NCBI RefSeq assembly: GCF_009469595.2
Contig: NZ_SSXV01000004.1
Coordinates: 186,001 to 250,000 of the forward strand
Source of the DNA: Thauera sp. 2A1
GTDB lineage: Bacteria > Pseudomonadota > Gammaproteobacteria > Burkholderiales > Rhodocyclaceae
Direction: 5' to 3'
Length of the DNA: 64,000 bases
In this document: positions 34,269 through 43,723 of the stretch, piece by piece
Layout of the letters: each line of letters starts with the position of its first letter
Position numbering within the stretch: the stretch's first letter is position 1
Notes under the pieces: model-generated
What the model saw: only the letters and a program-made list of their open reading frames with translations
Database searches by the model: none
Told to the model about the DNA's origin: nothing
Program-made: the position numbers and the translations under genes

Positions 34269-35177
34269 TTGGAACTCAGACTACTGCGCTATTTCGTTGC
34301 GGTCGCGGAAGAACTGCATTTCGCGCGAGCGGCCGAGCGCCTTGGCGTAGAACAATCGCCTGTGTCGCGCGCAATGCGCAATCTCGAAGCCACGCTCGGC
34401 GTGCAGTTGTTCGACCGCAGCGCGCACCAGACGCGACTGACCTGGGCCGGTCAAGTGTTCCTCGGTGAGTGCCGGCGTGTGCTGGCCACCGTGGAGCAGG
34501 CGGTGAGTGCCGCAAAGGCGGCGGCGCAGGGCTATCAGGGTTATCTGCGCATCGCCATCTGCGACAGCTTGGCGCAGCCCCACATTGCCACCTTGCTGGC
34601 GCGCAGCCGCGAGGAAGAGCCCGAACTGGAGATTCGCGTCTTCGAGCTGCCTTTCGCGCAGCAGCTCAAGGACCTGCACAACGATCTGCTGGACATCGGC
34701 TTTGCGCTGTCGGACGCGGTGAGCGAAGGCCTTGTCGCCGAGCCCGTGTGGACCGATCCTCTGTCGGTGATCGTGCCCGTGCGCCACCCCTTGTTGGCGC
34801 ACGCGGAAGTGCCATTGGATGAAGCCTTGAAGTTTCCGTTGGTACTGTGCCATCCGGACGCGGGATCGGGCTGCCACCACCAGATCCAGGCGGTGCTTCA
34901 AGGTGCGTCCAAGCCGCTCAAGCTGGTAGATCAGGTGACGAGCCTAGGCGTGATGCTGACTCTGGTCGGTGCCGGTTATGGCCTAGGTTTCGCCATTGCC
35001 TCGCAGGTGCAGACCCTGAACCGCCCCGACATAACCGTTCGCCCCTTGGCCGGCACGCCGCCCATGCTGTCCACCTACCTGCTGCGCCGCAGCGCCGAAC
35101 CCTCTGAGCCCATGAAGCGGTTTCTGCAGCGCGCCCGCGAGGAGTTCCTGCCAAAGGGAGATGAACCGGCCTCGTGA
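34269..35177 (+). CDS. LysR-type regulator, right flank of the stress cargo
   Basis: A 302-residue LysR-type regulator with an N-terminal winged helix-turn-helix (LELRLLRYFVAVAEELHFARA) and an effector-binding domain to about residue 295. I prefer TTG at 34269, five bases after CAGGAGG, because it gives the standard N terminus and the same length as the related LysR at 21529-22437; the longer frame from ATG 34140 adds 43 atypical residues. It is the last ICE gene before the att site. Its target is unknown; it may regulate itself or a gene outside. Confidence 0.85.
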   Translation: MELRLLRYFVAVAEELHFARAAERLGVEQSPVSRAMRNLEATLGVQLFDRSAHQTRLTWAGQVFLGECRRVLATVEQAVSAAKAAAQGYQGYLRIAICDSLAQPHIATLLARSREEEPELEIRVFELPFAQQLKDLHNDLLDIGFALSDAVSEGLVAEPVWTDPLSVIVPVRHPLLAHAEVPLDEALKFPLVLCHPDAGSGCHHQIQAVLQGASKPLKLVDQVTSLGVMLTLVGAGYGLGFAIASQVQTLNRPDITVRPLAGTPPMLSTYLLRRSAEPSEPMKRFLQRAREEFLPKGDEPAS

Positions 35178-35345
35178 CGTTGAGCGCTCGGGTACATTGG
35201 CTACTGCTGGCTGTCCATGGCTCGCACTGGACTTGCTCGGAGCGCGCGTTGACCAAGCGTGGTTTTCAGTCCATAATTATGTCCATCTCGGTTCGCCGAG
35301 TGCGGAAAACTCGTTATCAACCAACGAGTTGGGAACACGATGATG

Positions 35346-35363
35346 TTCCCTTCACCCGCTCCA
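35346..35363 (+). repeat. ICE attachment site (tRNA-Gly 3' end)
   Basis: TTCCCTTCACCCGCTCCA corresponds to the T-arm, acceptor and CCA end of a tRNA-Gly (CCC) gene starting GCGGGTG. The bases before it do not continue as a tRNA, so this is the short repeat left at the distal end of an element integrated in tRNA-Gly. ICE genes lie to the left and ordinary chromosomal genes to the right. Confidence 0.8.
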
Positions 35364-35375
35364 CATGCATTCACG

Positions 35376-35409
35376 CACAAGGGCCAGTTCTCGCGAACTG
35401 GCCCTTGTG
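35376..35409. terminator. Long perfect hairpin next to the att site
   Basis: CACAAGGGCCAGTTC (35376-35390) pairs fully with GAACTGGCCCTTGTG (35395-35409) around TCGC: 15 bp. It begins 12 bases after the tRNA 3' end, where a tRNA terminator would sit, and also lies 40 bases beyond the TerB gene stop, so it may serve both strands. Confidence 0.75.
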
Positions 35410-35449
35410 CTTTGTCGCGCGCTGCGGCCGCCCTTCACGGCAACGTCGA

Positions 35450-35854
35450 TCAATCCTCCAGAACGGCCTCGGGCGTCAGCGCCCAGCGCGTCAGGGCATG
35501 GCGCAACAAGGTCTGTTCGGGCAGGGCGATTCGGCCATCGGCCTTGGCCAGCACCAGCATCGCGCGGCAGGTCAGCTTCCGCAGGGCACGATCGGTGATG
35601 CGGTCGAGCAGCAGTTCGGTACGCTCCAGATCGAGCACGCGTACCGCGCCGTCGGTTTCCGGCCCGGCGAGCAAACCATTGCAATGGTCGGCGACCGCCT
35701 GTACCAGTGTGTCGCGCGACACGCCAAGAAGTTCGGCGATATGCAGGCGATCGATGGCATCGATCTCACGGCTGGCGAGTTGACCGTCGGCGACCAGGGT
35801 CAGCACGACGAGCTGGGTAGCGATCTGTCGAGGGTCAGTCGAAACGGGGCTCAT
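35450..35854 (-). CDS. TerB-like (tellurite-resistance family) protein
   Basis: A 134-residue helical protein resembling the TerB/DjlA N-terminal fold: LVVLTLVADGQLASREIDAIDRL near the start, and acidic helices with ALPEQTLLRHALTRW toward the end. TerB-like domains bind metal and are often stand-alone; a role in tellurite resistance cannot be inferred without other ter genes. ATG at 35854 follows AGGATTTCC. It is divergent from alr and is the first chromosomal gene right of the ICE. Confidence 0.7.
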   Translation of the reverse strand: MSPVSTDPRQIATQLVVLTLVADGQLASREIDAIDRLHIAELLGVSRDTLVQAVADHCNGLLAGPETDGAVRVLDLERTELLLDRITDRALRKLTCRAMLVLAKADGRIALPEQTLLRHALTRWALTPEAVLED

Positions 35855-36004
35855 GGAAATCCTCTGCAATGATGGATACGGATGACCGCGCGGACTCAAG
35901 CCGGTTGCATCTGTTTCGTTCCGAAACATCCGGGCCGGCGCATTGCAGGCCATCGGCTTTGGCTGCACCATCTCACCCCCACCTCTTCCCTGCGCTCCGG
36001 CCCC

Positions 36005-37066
36005 ATGCGTCCCGCCCGTGCCCTGATCGACCTTGCCGCCCTTCGCCATAACTACCAGCTCGCCCGCGCACGGCACGGTGGCCGCGCGCTCGCGGTGGTG
36101 AAGGCAAACGCCTACGGGCATGGCGCCGTGCAATGCGCCAGCGCGCTGGCCGGGCTCGCCGACGGTTTCGCCGTCGCCTTCCTTGAGGAAGCACTCGAAC
36201 TGCGCGCCGCCGGCGTCGCCCACCCCATCCTGCTGCTGGAGGGCGTGTTCGAGGCGAGCGATCTGGCTGACGTGCAGCGCCATGCGCTGTGGACCGTGGT
36301 GCACCACGAGGAGCAGCTCCGCATGATCGAGGCGGCAGCGCTGCCCGGCCCGATCAACGTGTGGCTGAAGGTGAACAGCGGCATGAACCGCGCCGGCTTC
36401 GTCGGCGATGCGGTGCGCGCTGCCTGGCAGCGCCTGCACGACTGTGGCAAGGTCGCGGCGATCACCCTGATGACGCATTTCGCACGTGCCGACGAGCCGC
36501 ACGTGATTTCGACCACCGCGCAGATCGAACGCTTCGACGCGACCACGCGCGACCTGCCGGGCGCACGCAGCATGGCGAACTCGGGCGGCGTGCTGGGCTG
36601 GCCGGCAGCGCATCGCGACTGGGCGCGCCCCGGCATCCTGCTGTACGGCGCCGACCCGATGCCCGGGGAAGGCAACGGCCTCCAGCCGGTGATGAGCCTG
36701 GAGAGCGGGATCATCGCGGTGCGCGAGATCGAGACCGGCGAGCCGCTGGGATACGGCGCGCGCTTCATCGCCGAACGCCCCACGCGCGTCGGCCTGGTGG
36801 CGATGGGTTACGCCGACGGCTATCCACGGGTGGTGCCGGACGGCACCCCGGTGGCGGTGGATGGCCTGCGCACGCGACTGATCGGCCGCGTGTCGATGGA
36901 CATGCTGACGGTCGACCTGACCGACCTGCCCGACGCCGGTCTCGGCAGTCGCGTCGAGCTGTGGGGCAGCAACATCCCGGTGAATCGCATCGCCGAGGCG
37001 GCAGGCACCATCGCCTACGAGCTGCTGTGCAACGTCAAGCGCGTGCGCCTCGAGTACGTCGGCTGA
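36005..37066 (+). CDS. alr: Alanine racemase
   Basis: A 353-residue PLP enzyme that interconverts L- and D-alanine for peptidoglycan. The PLP lysine is Lys 33 in VKANAYGHG; the second catalytic residue is the Tyr of GYGARF, about residue 250, in the C-terminal beta domain. ATG at 36005 gives the standard N terminus (MRPARALIDL); upstream in-frame codons are not family-like. It is convergent with ccmI with about 70 bases between. Confidence 0.95.
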   Translation: MRPARALIDLAALRHNYQLARARHGGRALAVVKANAYGHGAVQCASALAGLADGFAVAFLEEALELRAAGVAHPILLLEGVFEASDLADVQRHALWTVVHHEEQLRMIEAAALPGPINVWLKVNSGMNRAGFVGDAVRAAWQRLHDCGKVAAITLMTHFARADEPHVISTTAQIERFDATTRDLPGARSMANSGGVLGWPAAHRDWARPGILLYGADPMPGEGNGLQPVMSLESGIIAVREIETGEPLGYGARFIAERPTRVGLVAMGYADGYPRVVPDGTPVAVDGLRTRLIGRVSMDMLTVDLTDLPDAGLGSRVELWGSNIPVNRIAEAAGTIAYELLCNVKRVRLEYVG

Positions 37067-37137
37067 CCTGCGACCGAAAGCGCGCCGCGGGTAACGCGCG
37101 ACGCGGAGCCTTCATCCGCGCCCTGGGTGCGCTGCTG

Positions 37138-38379
37138 TCAGCGCTGCGTATCGATCGACAGTTTCACGCCGGAGGCATCGGCGGCCACGCCGGCGACGCG
37201 GCCTTCGAGATCGCCAGGCGACGCGGTGGCATTTCCGCTCTTCGACACCCTCGCCGCGACCACGACGCGTGCGGGAACAGGCGCACCGCCCGTCATCAAC
37301 TGCACACCGTCGAAGCTGAAATCGCGCGGCAACTCGCTGCCACGCAGGCGCAGCGCCGCCAGCGGCGGGCCGCCACCCTCGCCACGCACGAACACGAACA
37401 CCGTGTCGTCCGGCGCGAGGCGATCGCGCAGCGCCGGATCGACCTCCACACGCCCCGACACCTTGAGCGCGGACCCCGTCGCCGGCACGGTGGCCGTCGC
37501 CGCAGGTTCGGCGGGCAGCATCTCCGCCAGCGGAGGCATACCGGCCTTCGCGCGCGCATCGTTGATGCTCGCGCGCACACCGCGTGCGAGATCCTCACCG
37601 GGCGGAATGCGCGCCAGGATCTTCTCCCAGTGGCCTGCGGCTGCGGCGAAATCCTTGCGCTGGTAGGCGGCGGTGCCGGCCAGGGCCAGCGCCTTGGGAT
37701 GATCAGGGGCGAGCTCCAGCGCCTTGTGCACCAGTTTCTCGGCCTCACCCGCGACCGTGCCTTCCTGCGCGGCGACGACGTCGGCCCAATCGGCATAGAC
37801 ATCCGGCTCACCCGGTGCCAGCTTCGCCAGCCTCGCGTACGTCTCGGCAGCCTTCGGATAATCCTTCAGCACGGTGTAGGAGCGCGCCAGCATCATCCAG
37901 CCCTCGGCGTTGTCCGGCTCCTTTTCCAGCCGCGCGGCGAGCTTGCCGACCATGTCGGCAATTTCCGCCTGGGTGAAGCCCTGCTGACGCCCGGCGACCT
38001 TCTGCGGGTCCAGCCCATCGGGATTGCCCAGCGCGACATAGGTGGCCGCGGCCAGCACTGGCACCCCCAGCGCCAGCGCCAGTGCCCAGCGCCGCGCCGG
38101 AGTCGTTTCGGTCGCCGCCACGGACGCGGTGGAGGCCTCGCCCTCATCCAGGGCGCGGCGCTCGAGTTCCTCCCGCCCCTTGGCGTGTGCAGCGGCATCG
38201 ATGCGGCCTGCAGCGAGGTCCGCATCCAGTTCGGCGAGCTGCTCGCGCAGCACCTTCAGGGCGATGGCCGCCTGCTCGGGTTCGGCCTCCACCCGGCCAC
38301 GGTGACGCAGCAGCGGCGGCAGGACCAATAGCAGGGCGCCGGCCACGAGCAGGCCGGCGAAGACGATGAAGGTGATCAC
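37138..38379 (-). CDS. ccmI: Cytochrome c biogenesis protein CcmI
   Basis: A 413-residue membrane chaperone that holds apocytochrome c for haem ligation with CcmF and CcmH. Two membrane helices (about 3-22 and 95-115) bracket a cytoplasmic loop. A periplasmic TPR domain (about 140-290) precedes a C-terminal beta domain (about 305-413). The GTG start at 38379 overlaps the ccmH stop (GTGA), so it is coupled and last in the ccmABCDEFGHI operon. Confidence 0.92.
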   Translation of the reverse strand: MITFIVFAGLLVAGALLLVLPPLLRHRGRVEAEPEQAAIALKVLREQLAELDADLAAGRIDAAAHAKGREELERRALDEGEASTASVAATETTPARRWALALALGVPVLAAATYVALGNPDGLDPQKVAGRQQGFTQAEIADMVGKLAARLEKEPDNAEGWMMLARSYTVLKDYPKAAETYARLAKLAPGEPDVYADWADVVAAQEGTVAGEAEKLVHKALELAPDHPKALALAGTAAYQRKDFAAAAGHWEKILARIPPGEDLARGVRASINDARAKAGMPPLAEMLPAEPAATATVPATGSALKVSGRVEVDPALRDRLAPDDTVFVFVRGEGGGPPLAALRLRGSELPRDFSFDGVQLMTGGAPVPARVVVAARVSKSGNATASPGDLEGRVAGVAADASGVKLSIDTQR

Positions 38380-38945
38380 GAACGGGACTCCCGGTTTGCG
38401 GAGGATGGCGGCGCATCGCCCGGCGCGCCGCCGGCCAGCAGCGCCTGGGCGCGCGCATGCTCGGCTTCACTGAGCGCAGTCAGCGCAGCGGATTCGACCG
38501 CACGCCGGCGCACGCGGTAGGCCAGCCAGCCGATGCCGGCCAGCAGCAGCGCCGCAGGCCCGCCCCACAGCAGCAGCGTGATGCCTTTCACCGGCGGCTC
38601 GTACAGGACGAAGTCGCCATAGCGTGCGACCAGGTAATCGACCACATCCTGCTTGCTGCGTCCGGCGGCGAGCTGCTCGCGCACCTGGTTGCGCAGATCG
38701 AGGGCGAGTGGCGCGTTCGACTCGGCAATCGACTGGTTCTGGCACACCAGGCAGCGCAGCTTGTGCGCCAGTTCCTGAACGTCGGCCTCGAGCCGCGGGT
38801 CCGCCGCGACCGTGGGCGCGATCTCCCCCGCAGGTGGCGCATCGACAGCCTGCGCCGGCGCTAGCCACAACATCGCAGCCAGCGCGCCGGCGCGTGCCAG
38901 CACGCGCAGGGCACGCGGGTGAAGCAAGATCCGGTCAGCCGGCAC
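38376..38945 (-). CDS. ccmH: Cytochrome c biogenesis thiol-reductase CcmH
   Basis: A 189-residue membrane-anchored protein that keeps apocytochrome CxxCH thiols reduced. A signal-like N terminus (to about 33), the redox motif LRCLVCQNQ near residue 65, and one membrane helix (about 122-142) are all visible, and the length fits a short CcmH with a separate CcmI. The GTG start at 38945 overlaps the ccmG end by 11 bases; ATG at 38873 is later but would remove the signal region. Confidence 0.92.
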   Translation of the reverse strand: MPADRILLHPRALRVLARAGALAAMLWLAPAQAVDAPPAGEIAPTVAADPRLEADVQELAHKLRCLVCQNQSIAESNAPLALDLRNQVREQLAAGRSKQDVVDYLVARYGDFVLYEPPVKGITLLLWGGPAALLLAGIGWLAYRVRRRAVESAALTALSEAEHARAQALLAGGAPGDAPPSSANRESRS

Positions 38946-39528
38946 GGCGTACCTCCTCGACCTTGGGCAGGATCACCTGCTGCAGGTTTTCCGGCGTGAT
39001 CGGGCCGATGTGCTTGTAGCGGATCTTGCCGTTGCCATCGATCAGGAAGGTCTCCGGCACGCCATAGACGCCGAAGTCGATGCCGACGCGGCCGTCGATG
39101 TCGAGCACCGACAGCATGTAAGGATTGCCGTGCTCGCCCAGCCAGCGCCGCGCGCGCTCCACCGCGAGGCCGGTTTCCGCGTCCAGCGCCATGCCGCGCG
39201 CGTCGAGCTGGCCGTCGCCGCGCACTTCCTTGTAGTTCAGGCCGACCACCGGCACCAGGTTGCGGTGTGCCAGATCGACCAGCACCGGATGCTCCTGGCG
39301 GCAGGCCACGCACCAGGACGCCCACACATTGAGCAGCCACACCTTGCCGCGCATGTCGGCAAGCGAGAACTGCTGCGCGGGGTCATCCACTCGCGCCAGC
39401 GTGAAGGCCGGCGCCGGTTTGTCGATCAATGGCGACGGCACTTCGCGCGGGTTGAGGGTAAGGCCGAAGGCGAGGAAACCCGCCAGGCCGAGGAACAGGA
39501 ACAGGGGAACGAGAAACTTTGCTTTCAT
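38935..39528 (-). CDS. ccmG: Thiol:disulfide interchange protein CcmG (DsbE)
   Basis: A 197-residue periplasmic thioredoxin-like protein anchored by one N-terminal helix (about 5-24). The active site is WCVAC near residue 72, and the acidic GVPETFLID cis-Pro region is present. It passes reductant from CcdA/DsbD to CcmH and apocytochromes. ATG at 39528 lies about 30 bases after ccmF. Confidence 0.93.
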   Translation of the reverse strand: MKAKFLVPLFLFLGLAGFLAFGLTLNPREVPSPLIDKPAPAFTLARVDDPAQQFSLADMRGKVWLLNVWASWCVACRQEHPVLVDLAHRNLVPVVGLNYKEVRGDGQLDARGMALDAETGLAVERARRWLGEHGNPYMLSVLDIDGRVGIDFGVYGVPETFLIDGNGKIRYKHIGPITPENLQQVILPKVEEVRRAG

Positions 39529-39559
39529 GAAAATTCCGGCTGGCGCGCGCGACGCCGGC

Positions 39560-41533
39560 TCAGGCTGCCTGCCGCGCCGCGGCGGCCGGCGCGCTGCGCT
39601 CGGCCAGCTTGCGGTAGCGGCGGTCGGACGCGGCGAAGATGCCGCCCAGCGCCATCAGCGCGCAGCCCAGCCAGATCCAGCTTATGAAGGGTTTGTAGTA
39701 CAGGCTGACGATCCAGCTTCCGTCGGGCAGTTGCTCGCCGAGTGACACGTACACATCGCGGAACGGCCCGATGTCGAGGTCGGCCTCGGTCATCGGCATG
39801 CCCTGCGCGCGGTAGAGCCGCTTTTCCGGGTGCAGCGTGGCGATCGCGACGCCACTGCGGCTCACGTCCAGGGTGGCACGCGAGGCATCGAAGTTGGGTC
39901 CGGCCGCATCCTGCACACCGCGAAAGACGAAGCTGTAGCCGGCAAGCTCGGCGCGCTGGCCCTCGCGCATCTTCACGTCCAGGCTCTGGTTGAGGCTGCC
40001 CACCAGCGTCACGCCGATGATGAAGATCCCGATGCCCAGGTGCGCCAGCCACATGCCCCACCAGGCCGAAGGGATGCCGCGCAGGCGCGCCGCGGACGCG
40101 GCACCGGGGCGTTCGCCCAGGCGTGCGACGAGCTGCTGCGCGCTGGCGAGCACCACCCAGGCGGCGAGCGCCAGACCGAGCATGGTGCGTGGCGTGGCAT
40201 GGCCGATGGCGAAGGCGGCACCGACGCCGATGGCGATGCTGGCAACGAAGGCCGGTGCGACGCGGCGCAGCACGGGGCCCAGCGTGTCGCCCTTCCAGCG
40301 CAGGAAGGGGCCGAACATCATCAGCACCACCACCGGCGTCATCAGCGGCACGAACACCGCTTCGAAGTACGGCGGACCGACCGAGATCTTGCCCATGCCC
40401 AGCGCGTCGAGGAAGAGCGGGTACAAGGTGCCGAGCAGCACCGACGCGGAAGCCACCGACAGCAGCACGTTGTTGCCCAGCAGCGCCGTCTCGCGCGACA
40501 CGAAGGCGAAGCTGCCGCCGCCCGACAGCCTCGGCGCGCGCCAGGCGTACAGCAGCAGCGACACGCCGATGACGACGACGAGCAGGAACAGGATGAACAG
40601 GCCGCGCTTCGGATCGGTGGCGAAGGCATGTACGCTGGTGATCACCCCTGAGCGCACCAGGAAGGTGCCGAGCAGCGACAGCGAGAAGGCGCCGATCGCC
40701 AGCAACACCGTCCAGCTCCGGAAGGCGCCGCGCTTCTCGGTGACGGCGAGCGAATGGATCAGCGCGGTGCCGAGCAGCCAGGGCATGAAGGAGGCGTTTT
40801 CCACCGGATCCCAGAACCACCAGCCGCCCCAGCCCAGCTCGTAGTAGGCCCAGCCCGAGCCGACGGTGATGCCAGCGGTCAGGAACACCCAGGCCACCGT
40901 CGTCCACGGCCGCGACCAGCGCGCCCAGGCGGCATCCATGCGGCCCGACAGCAGCGCGGCGATGGCGAAGGCGAAGGCCACCGAGAAACCCACGTAGCCC
41001 ATGTAGAGCAGCGGCGGGTGGATGATCATGCCCGGGTCCTGCAGCAGCGGATTCAGGTCGCGCCCTTCAGGCGCGCCCGGCAGCAGGCGCTCGAAAGGGT
41101 TGGAGGTGACCAGCAGGAAGGCGAGGAAGCCGACGCTGATGCAGCCCAGCACACCCAGCACGCGGGCGAGGAAGACATCCGGCAGGTGGCGCGAAAACAC
41201 CGTGACCGCCACCGTCCACAGGGCCAGCACCAGTGCCCACAGCAGCAGCGAGCCCTCGTGGCTGCCCCACACGCCGGTGATGCGGTAGTACAGCGGCGTG
41301 GCGGTGTTGGAATGCAGCGCCACGTATTCCACCGAGAAGTCGCTGGTGATGAAGGCCCAGGTCAGGCAGGCGAAGGAGAAGGCGACGAAGAAGAACTGGC
41401 CCTGCGCCGCAGGCCGCCCGACCGCCATCAATGCGGCGCGGTTGCGGCTGGCGCCGACCAGCGGCACCACCGCCTGCACCAGCGACAGGACGAAGGCGAG
41501 GACGAGGGAGAAATGGCCGAGTTCGGGGATCAT
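39560..41533 (-). CDS. ccmF: Cytochrome c-type biogenesis protein CcmF
   Basis: A 657-residue polytopic membrane protein, the haem lyase core that joins haem to apocytochromes. The WWD haem-handling signature [18 protein letters not shown] lies at about 235-252; flanking His residues and more than ten hydrophobic helices are visible. A periplasmic loop lies near the C terminus. The ATG at 41533 overlaps the ccmE stop (ATGA), showing coupling. Confidence 0.95.
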   Translation of the reverse strand: MIPELGHFSLVLAFVLSLVQAVVPLVGASRNRAALMAVGRPAAQGQFFFVAFSFACLTWAFITSDFSVEYVALHSNTATPLYYRITGVWGSHEGSLLLWALVLALWTVAVTVFSRHLPDVFLARVLGVLGCISVGFLAFLLVTSNPFERLLPGAPEGRDLNPLLQDPGMIIHPPLLYMGYVGFSVAFAFAIAALLSGRMDAAWARWSRPWTTVAWVFLTAGITVGSGWAYYELGWGGWWFWDPVENASFMPWLLGTALIHSLAVTEKRGAFRSWTVLLAIGAFSLSLLGTFLVRSGVITSVHAFATDPKRGLFILFLLVVVIGVSLLLYAWRAPRLSGGGSFAFVSRETALLGNNVLLSVASASVLLGTLYPLFLDALGMGKISVGPPYFEAVFVPLMTPVVVLMMFGPFLRWKGDTLGPVLRRVAPAFVASIAIGVGAAFAIGHATPRTMLGLALAAWVVLASAQQLVARLGERPGAASAARLRGIPSAWWGMWLAHLGIGIFIIGVTLVGSLNQSLDVKMREGQRAELAGYSFVFRGVQDAAGPNFDASRATLDVSRSGVAIATLHPEKRLYRAQGMPMTEADLDIGPFRDVYVSLGEQLPDGSWIVSLYYKPFISWIWLGCALMALGGIFAASDRRYRKLAERSAPAAAARQAA

Positions 41534-41976
41534 GGTTTCACCGTCGCGCCGGCCTTGTGCGCCTGCTCCACCGCGTGGGCGGCCTCGGGCGGCATGTAGT
41601 TTTCGTCGTGCTTGGCGAGCACCTCGGAGGCGCGGAAGGTCCCGTCGGCTTCCAGCCGGCCCTGCACCACCGCGCCCTTGCCCTCCTTGAAGAGGTCGGG
41701 CAGCGTGCCCTGGTAGGACACGGGTATCGTCTTCGCGGTGTCGGTGACGGCGAAGCGCACCGTCACGCCGTCGGGCTCGCGCTGTACCGAGCCGACTTCC
41801 ACCAGCCCGCCGATGCGGAAGGTGCGCCCGGTCGGCGCCTTGCCGGCGGCGACCTCGGTCGGCGTGTGGAAGAACACCAGGTTCTGCTGGAACGCGTTCA
41901 GCACCAGCGCTACGGCGCCGACCAGCAGCGCGACACCGACGCCGACGAGCACCAGACGTTTGCTACGGGGTTTCAT
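41530..41976 (-). CDS. ccmE: Haem chaperone CcmE
   Basis: A 148-residue periplasmic OB-fold protein with one N-terminal anchor helix (about 8-28). It carries haem covalently on the His of [12 protein letters not shown] (about residue 123) and hands it to CcmF. ATG at 41976 gives the family N terminus ([10 protein letters not shown]); further upstream codons are a read-through of the ccmD region. It lies about 47 bases after ccmD. Confidence 0.94.
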   Translation of the reverse strand: MKPRSKRLVLVGVGVALLVGAVALVLNAFQQNLVFFHTPTEVAAGKAPTGRTFRIGGLVEVGSVQREPDGVTVRFAVTDTAKTIPVSYQGTLPDLFKEGKGAVVQGRLEADGTFRASEVLAKHDENYMPPEAAHAVEQAHKAGATVKP

Positions 41977-42023
41977 TCGCTTGCGACTCCACGCCGGCAC
42001 GTGCCGGCCCACTACGAGGGCTG

Positions 42024-42254
42024 TTACGGGATTGCCCGGGACTCGCCCGGGGACTCTTTGCCGGCGCCAACGCCGCTGCCATTCCTGCCCACGGCCTTGC
42101 GCCAGCGCAGCAATCGATTCACGGTGTCCTTCCGACGCTGAAACACGAGCACGAGTTCCAGCGCGACGAGCGCGAAAGTGAGGCCATAGCTGCCCCACAC
42201 GAAGAAGCCCGCGCCACCCATGTTCCAGAACGCGGACCAGCTTTCCCATTGCAT
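42024..42254 (-). CDS. ccmD: Haem exporter accessory protein CcmD
   Basis: A 76-residue protein with one membrane helix (about 18-40) and a basic cytoplasmic tail, the typical CcmD layout. It helps CcmABC release holo-CcmE. Its ATG overlaps the ccmC stop by one base (TGATG). The tail after residue 50 is longer than in many homologues and poorly conserved-looking. Confidence 0.85.
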   Translation of the reverse strand: MQWESWSAFWNMGGAGFFVWGSYGLTFALVALELVLVFQRRKDTVNRLLRWRKAVGRNGSGVGAGKESPGESRAIP

Positions 42255-43030
42255 CAGGCGCGCCCTCCCTGACGCAGCGCTTCACGCATCAATTCGGCCC
42301 CCACCCATTCGGTGTGACGCTCGCGCTCCAGGATCATCGACCGCACCCGCCACAGCACCACCGCCAGCGTGTAGGCCCAGGCGGCGACGGCCATCACCAG
42401 CATGCCCGCGAGCATGGTGGTGGCCATCGACGGTGCCTTGGTGAGGCTGACGGAAGCGCCCTGGTGCAGCGTGTTCCACCATTTGACCGAGAAATAGATC
42501 ACCGGCACGTTGACCGCACCCACCAGCGCGATGATGGCGCCGGCGCGGTCGGCACGGCGCGGATCCTCGATGGCGCGCGTGAGCGCGATGAAGCCGAGAT
42601 AGAGGAACAGCAGCAGCGCCTGCGAGGTGAGGCGTGCATCCCACACCCAGTAGGTGCCCCAGGTCGGTTTGCCCCACAGCGCGCCGGTCCACAGCGCGAC
42701 GACGCAGAACATGGCGCCGGTGGGCGCCAGCGCCTGGCTCATGAGGAAGGACAGGCGGGTGTTCATGACCAGGCCGACGGCGGACCAGAAGGCCATCACC
42801 AGGTAGACGAACATCGACATCCACGCTGCCGGCACGTGGATGAAGATGACCCTGTACACCTCGCCCTGGGTGGCGTCGGTGGGCGCGACGAAGAAGCTCA
42901 GCCACAGGCCTGCGAGGGTCAGCAATGCGGCGGCACCAGCGAACCACGGGGCGAGGCGGCCTGCCAGGGGGTAGAAGTTCTGCGGGGCGGCGAAGCGCAG
43001 GATGCTGGGGCCGCGATCGGGTCTGCTCAT
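42254..43030 (-). CDS. ccmC: Haem-handling membrane protein CcmC
   Basis: A 258-residue six-helix membrane protein that attaches haem to CcmE. The WWD-type motif [18 protein letters not shown] lies at about residues 118-136, with the two flanking histidines (FIHVPAAW and NTLHQGAS). ATG at 43030 starts about 25 bases after ccmB. Length is normal. Confidence 0.94.
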   Translation of the reverse strand: MSRPDRGPSILRFAAPQNFYPLAGRLAPWFAGAAALLTLAGLWLSFFVAPTDATQGEVYRVIFIHVPAAWMSMFVYLVMAFWSAVGLVMNTRLSFLMSQALAPTGAMFCVVALWTGALWGKPTWGTYWVWDARLTSQALLLFLYLGFIALTRAIEDPRRADRAGAIIALVGAVNVPVIYFSVKWWNTLHQGASVSLTKAPSMATTMLAGMLVMAVAAWAYTLAVVLWRVRSMILERERHTEWVGAELMREALRQGGRA

Positions 43031-43054
43031 CAGGTTCGGTTCAGTCGCACAACA

Positions 43055-43723
43055 TCATTCGGTCGACACGCGCAGCGCCGCCACGCAGGCCCAGGGCGCC
43101 AGCGCCAGCGCGCCGGCCAGGCCGCCGCCGAGCAGCAGCAGGTGCGCGGTCGCGCCAGTGCCGGACAATTCCGCCTCGACCGCGCCGGCGCCGAAGATCA
43201 GCACCGGCACGAACAGCGGCAGCACCAGCAGCGCCAGCAGCATGCCGCCGCCGCGCAGCCCCAGCGTCAGCGCCGCACCCACCGCGCCGAGCAGCGCGAG
43301 GATGGGCGTGCCGAGCACCAAACTTATTACCAGCGCCGGGTAGGCGCCTTGCTCGAGGTCAAGCAGCATCCCCAGCACCGGCGCCACCACCACCACAGGC
43401 AGACCGGTGGTGAGCCAGAAGGCGAGCACCTTGGCCGTCACCCACAGTACGGCCGGCTCGCTAGACAGCAGGAGCTGCTCCAGGGTTCCATCGGCGTGGT
43501 CCTGCGCGAACAGCCGATGCAGTGACAGCAGGCAGGCCAGCAGCGCAGCGACCCACAGCACGCCGGGGGCGATGGTGCGCAGCAGGTTGGCTTCGGCACC
43601 GACGCCAAACGGGAACAGGCAGACGACGATGACGAAGAAGGCCAGCGTCACCAGCACGTCGGCGCGGCCGCGCCAGGCCAGCAGCAGGTCGCGCCGCAGC
43701 ACGGCGAAGAAAGCACTCAGCAT
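43055..43723 (-). CDS. ccmB: Haem exporter permease CcmB
   Basis: A 222-residue six-helix membrane protein that forms the ABC complex with CcmA for holo-CcmE release. It starts MLSAFFAVLRRDLLLAWRGR; the conserved FAQDHADGTLEQLLLS loop lies at about 69-84. The upstream in-frame codons belong to the ccmA overlap and were left out. It overlaps the ccmA stop by seven bases. Confidence 0.93.
   Translation of the reverse strand: MLSAFFAVLRRDLLLAWRGRADVLVTLAFFVIVVCLFPFGVGAEANLLRTIAPGVLWVAALLACLLSLHRLFAQDHADGTLEQLLLSSEPAVLWVTAKVLAFWLTTGLPVVVVAPVLGMLLDLEQGAYPALVISLVLGTPILALLGAVGAALTLGLRGGGMLLALLVLPLFVPVLIFGAGAVEAELSGTGATAHLLLLGGGLAGALALAPWACVAALRVSTE

Larger units (their letters stand above)
1..35363. 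mobile_element. Right-hand part of an ICEclc/PFGI-1-family integrative and conjugative element
   Basis: The span holds the conserved backbone of this ICE family: alpA, parA, parB, DUF2857, STY4528-type replication protein, TIGR03761, DUF3158, ssb, topB, DUF3085, DUF3577, DUF3275 and DUF932, all on the minus strand. It ends at an 18-base tRNA-Gly 3' end not preceded by the rest of a tRNA gene, as expected of an att site. Two cargo blocks are carried: a redox cluster at the left and a stress-tolerance locus at the right. No integrase, relaxase or mating-pair genes are visible, so the other end lies left of the window. Family assignment is firm; the exact left limit is unknown. Confidence 0.88.

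Noticed and set aside
35346..35363. A complete tRNA-Gly gene
   Set aside because: Only the last 18 bases match; no D-arm, anticodon arm or GCGGG 5' acceptor strand is found just upstream, so it is an att repeat and not a tRNA gene.
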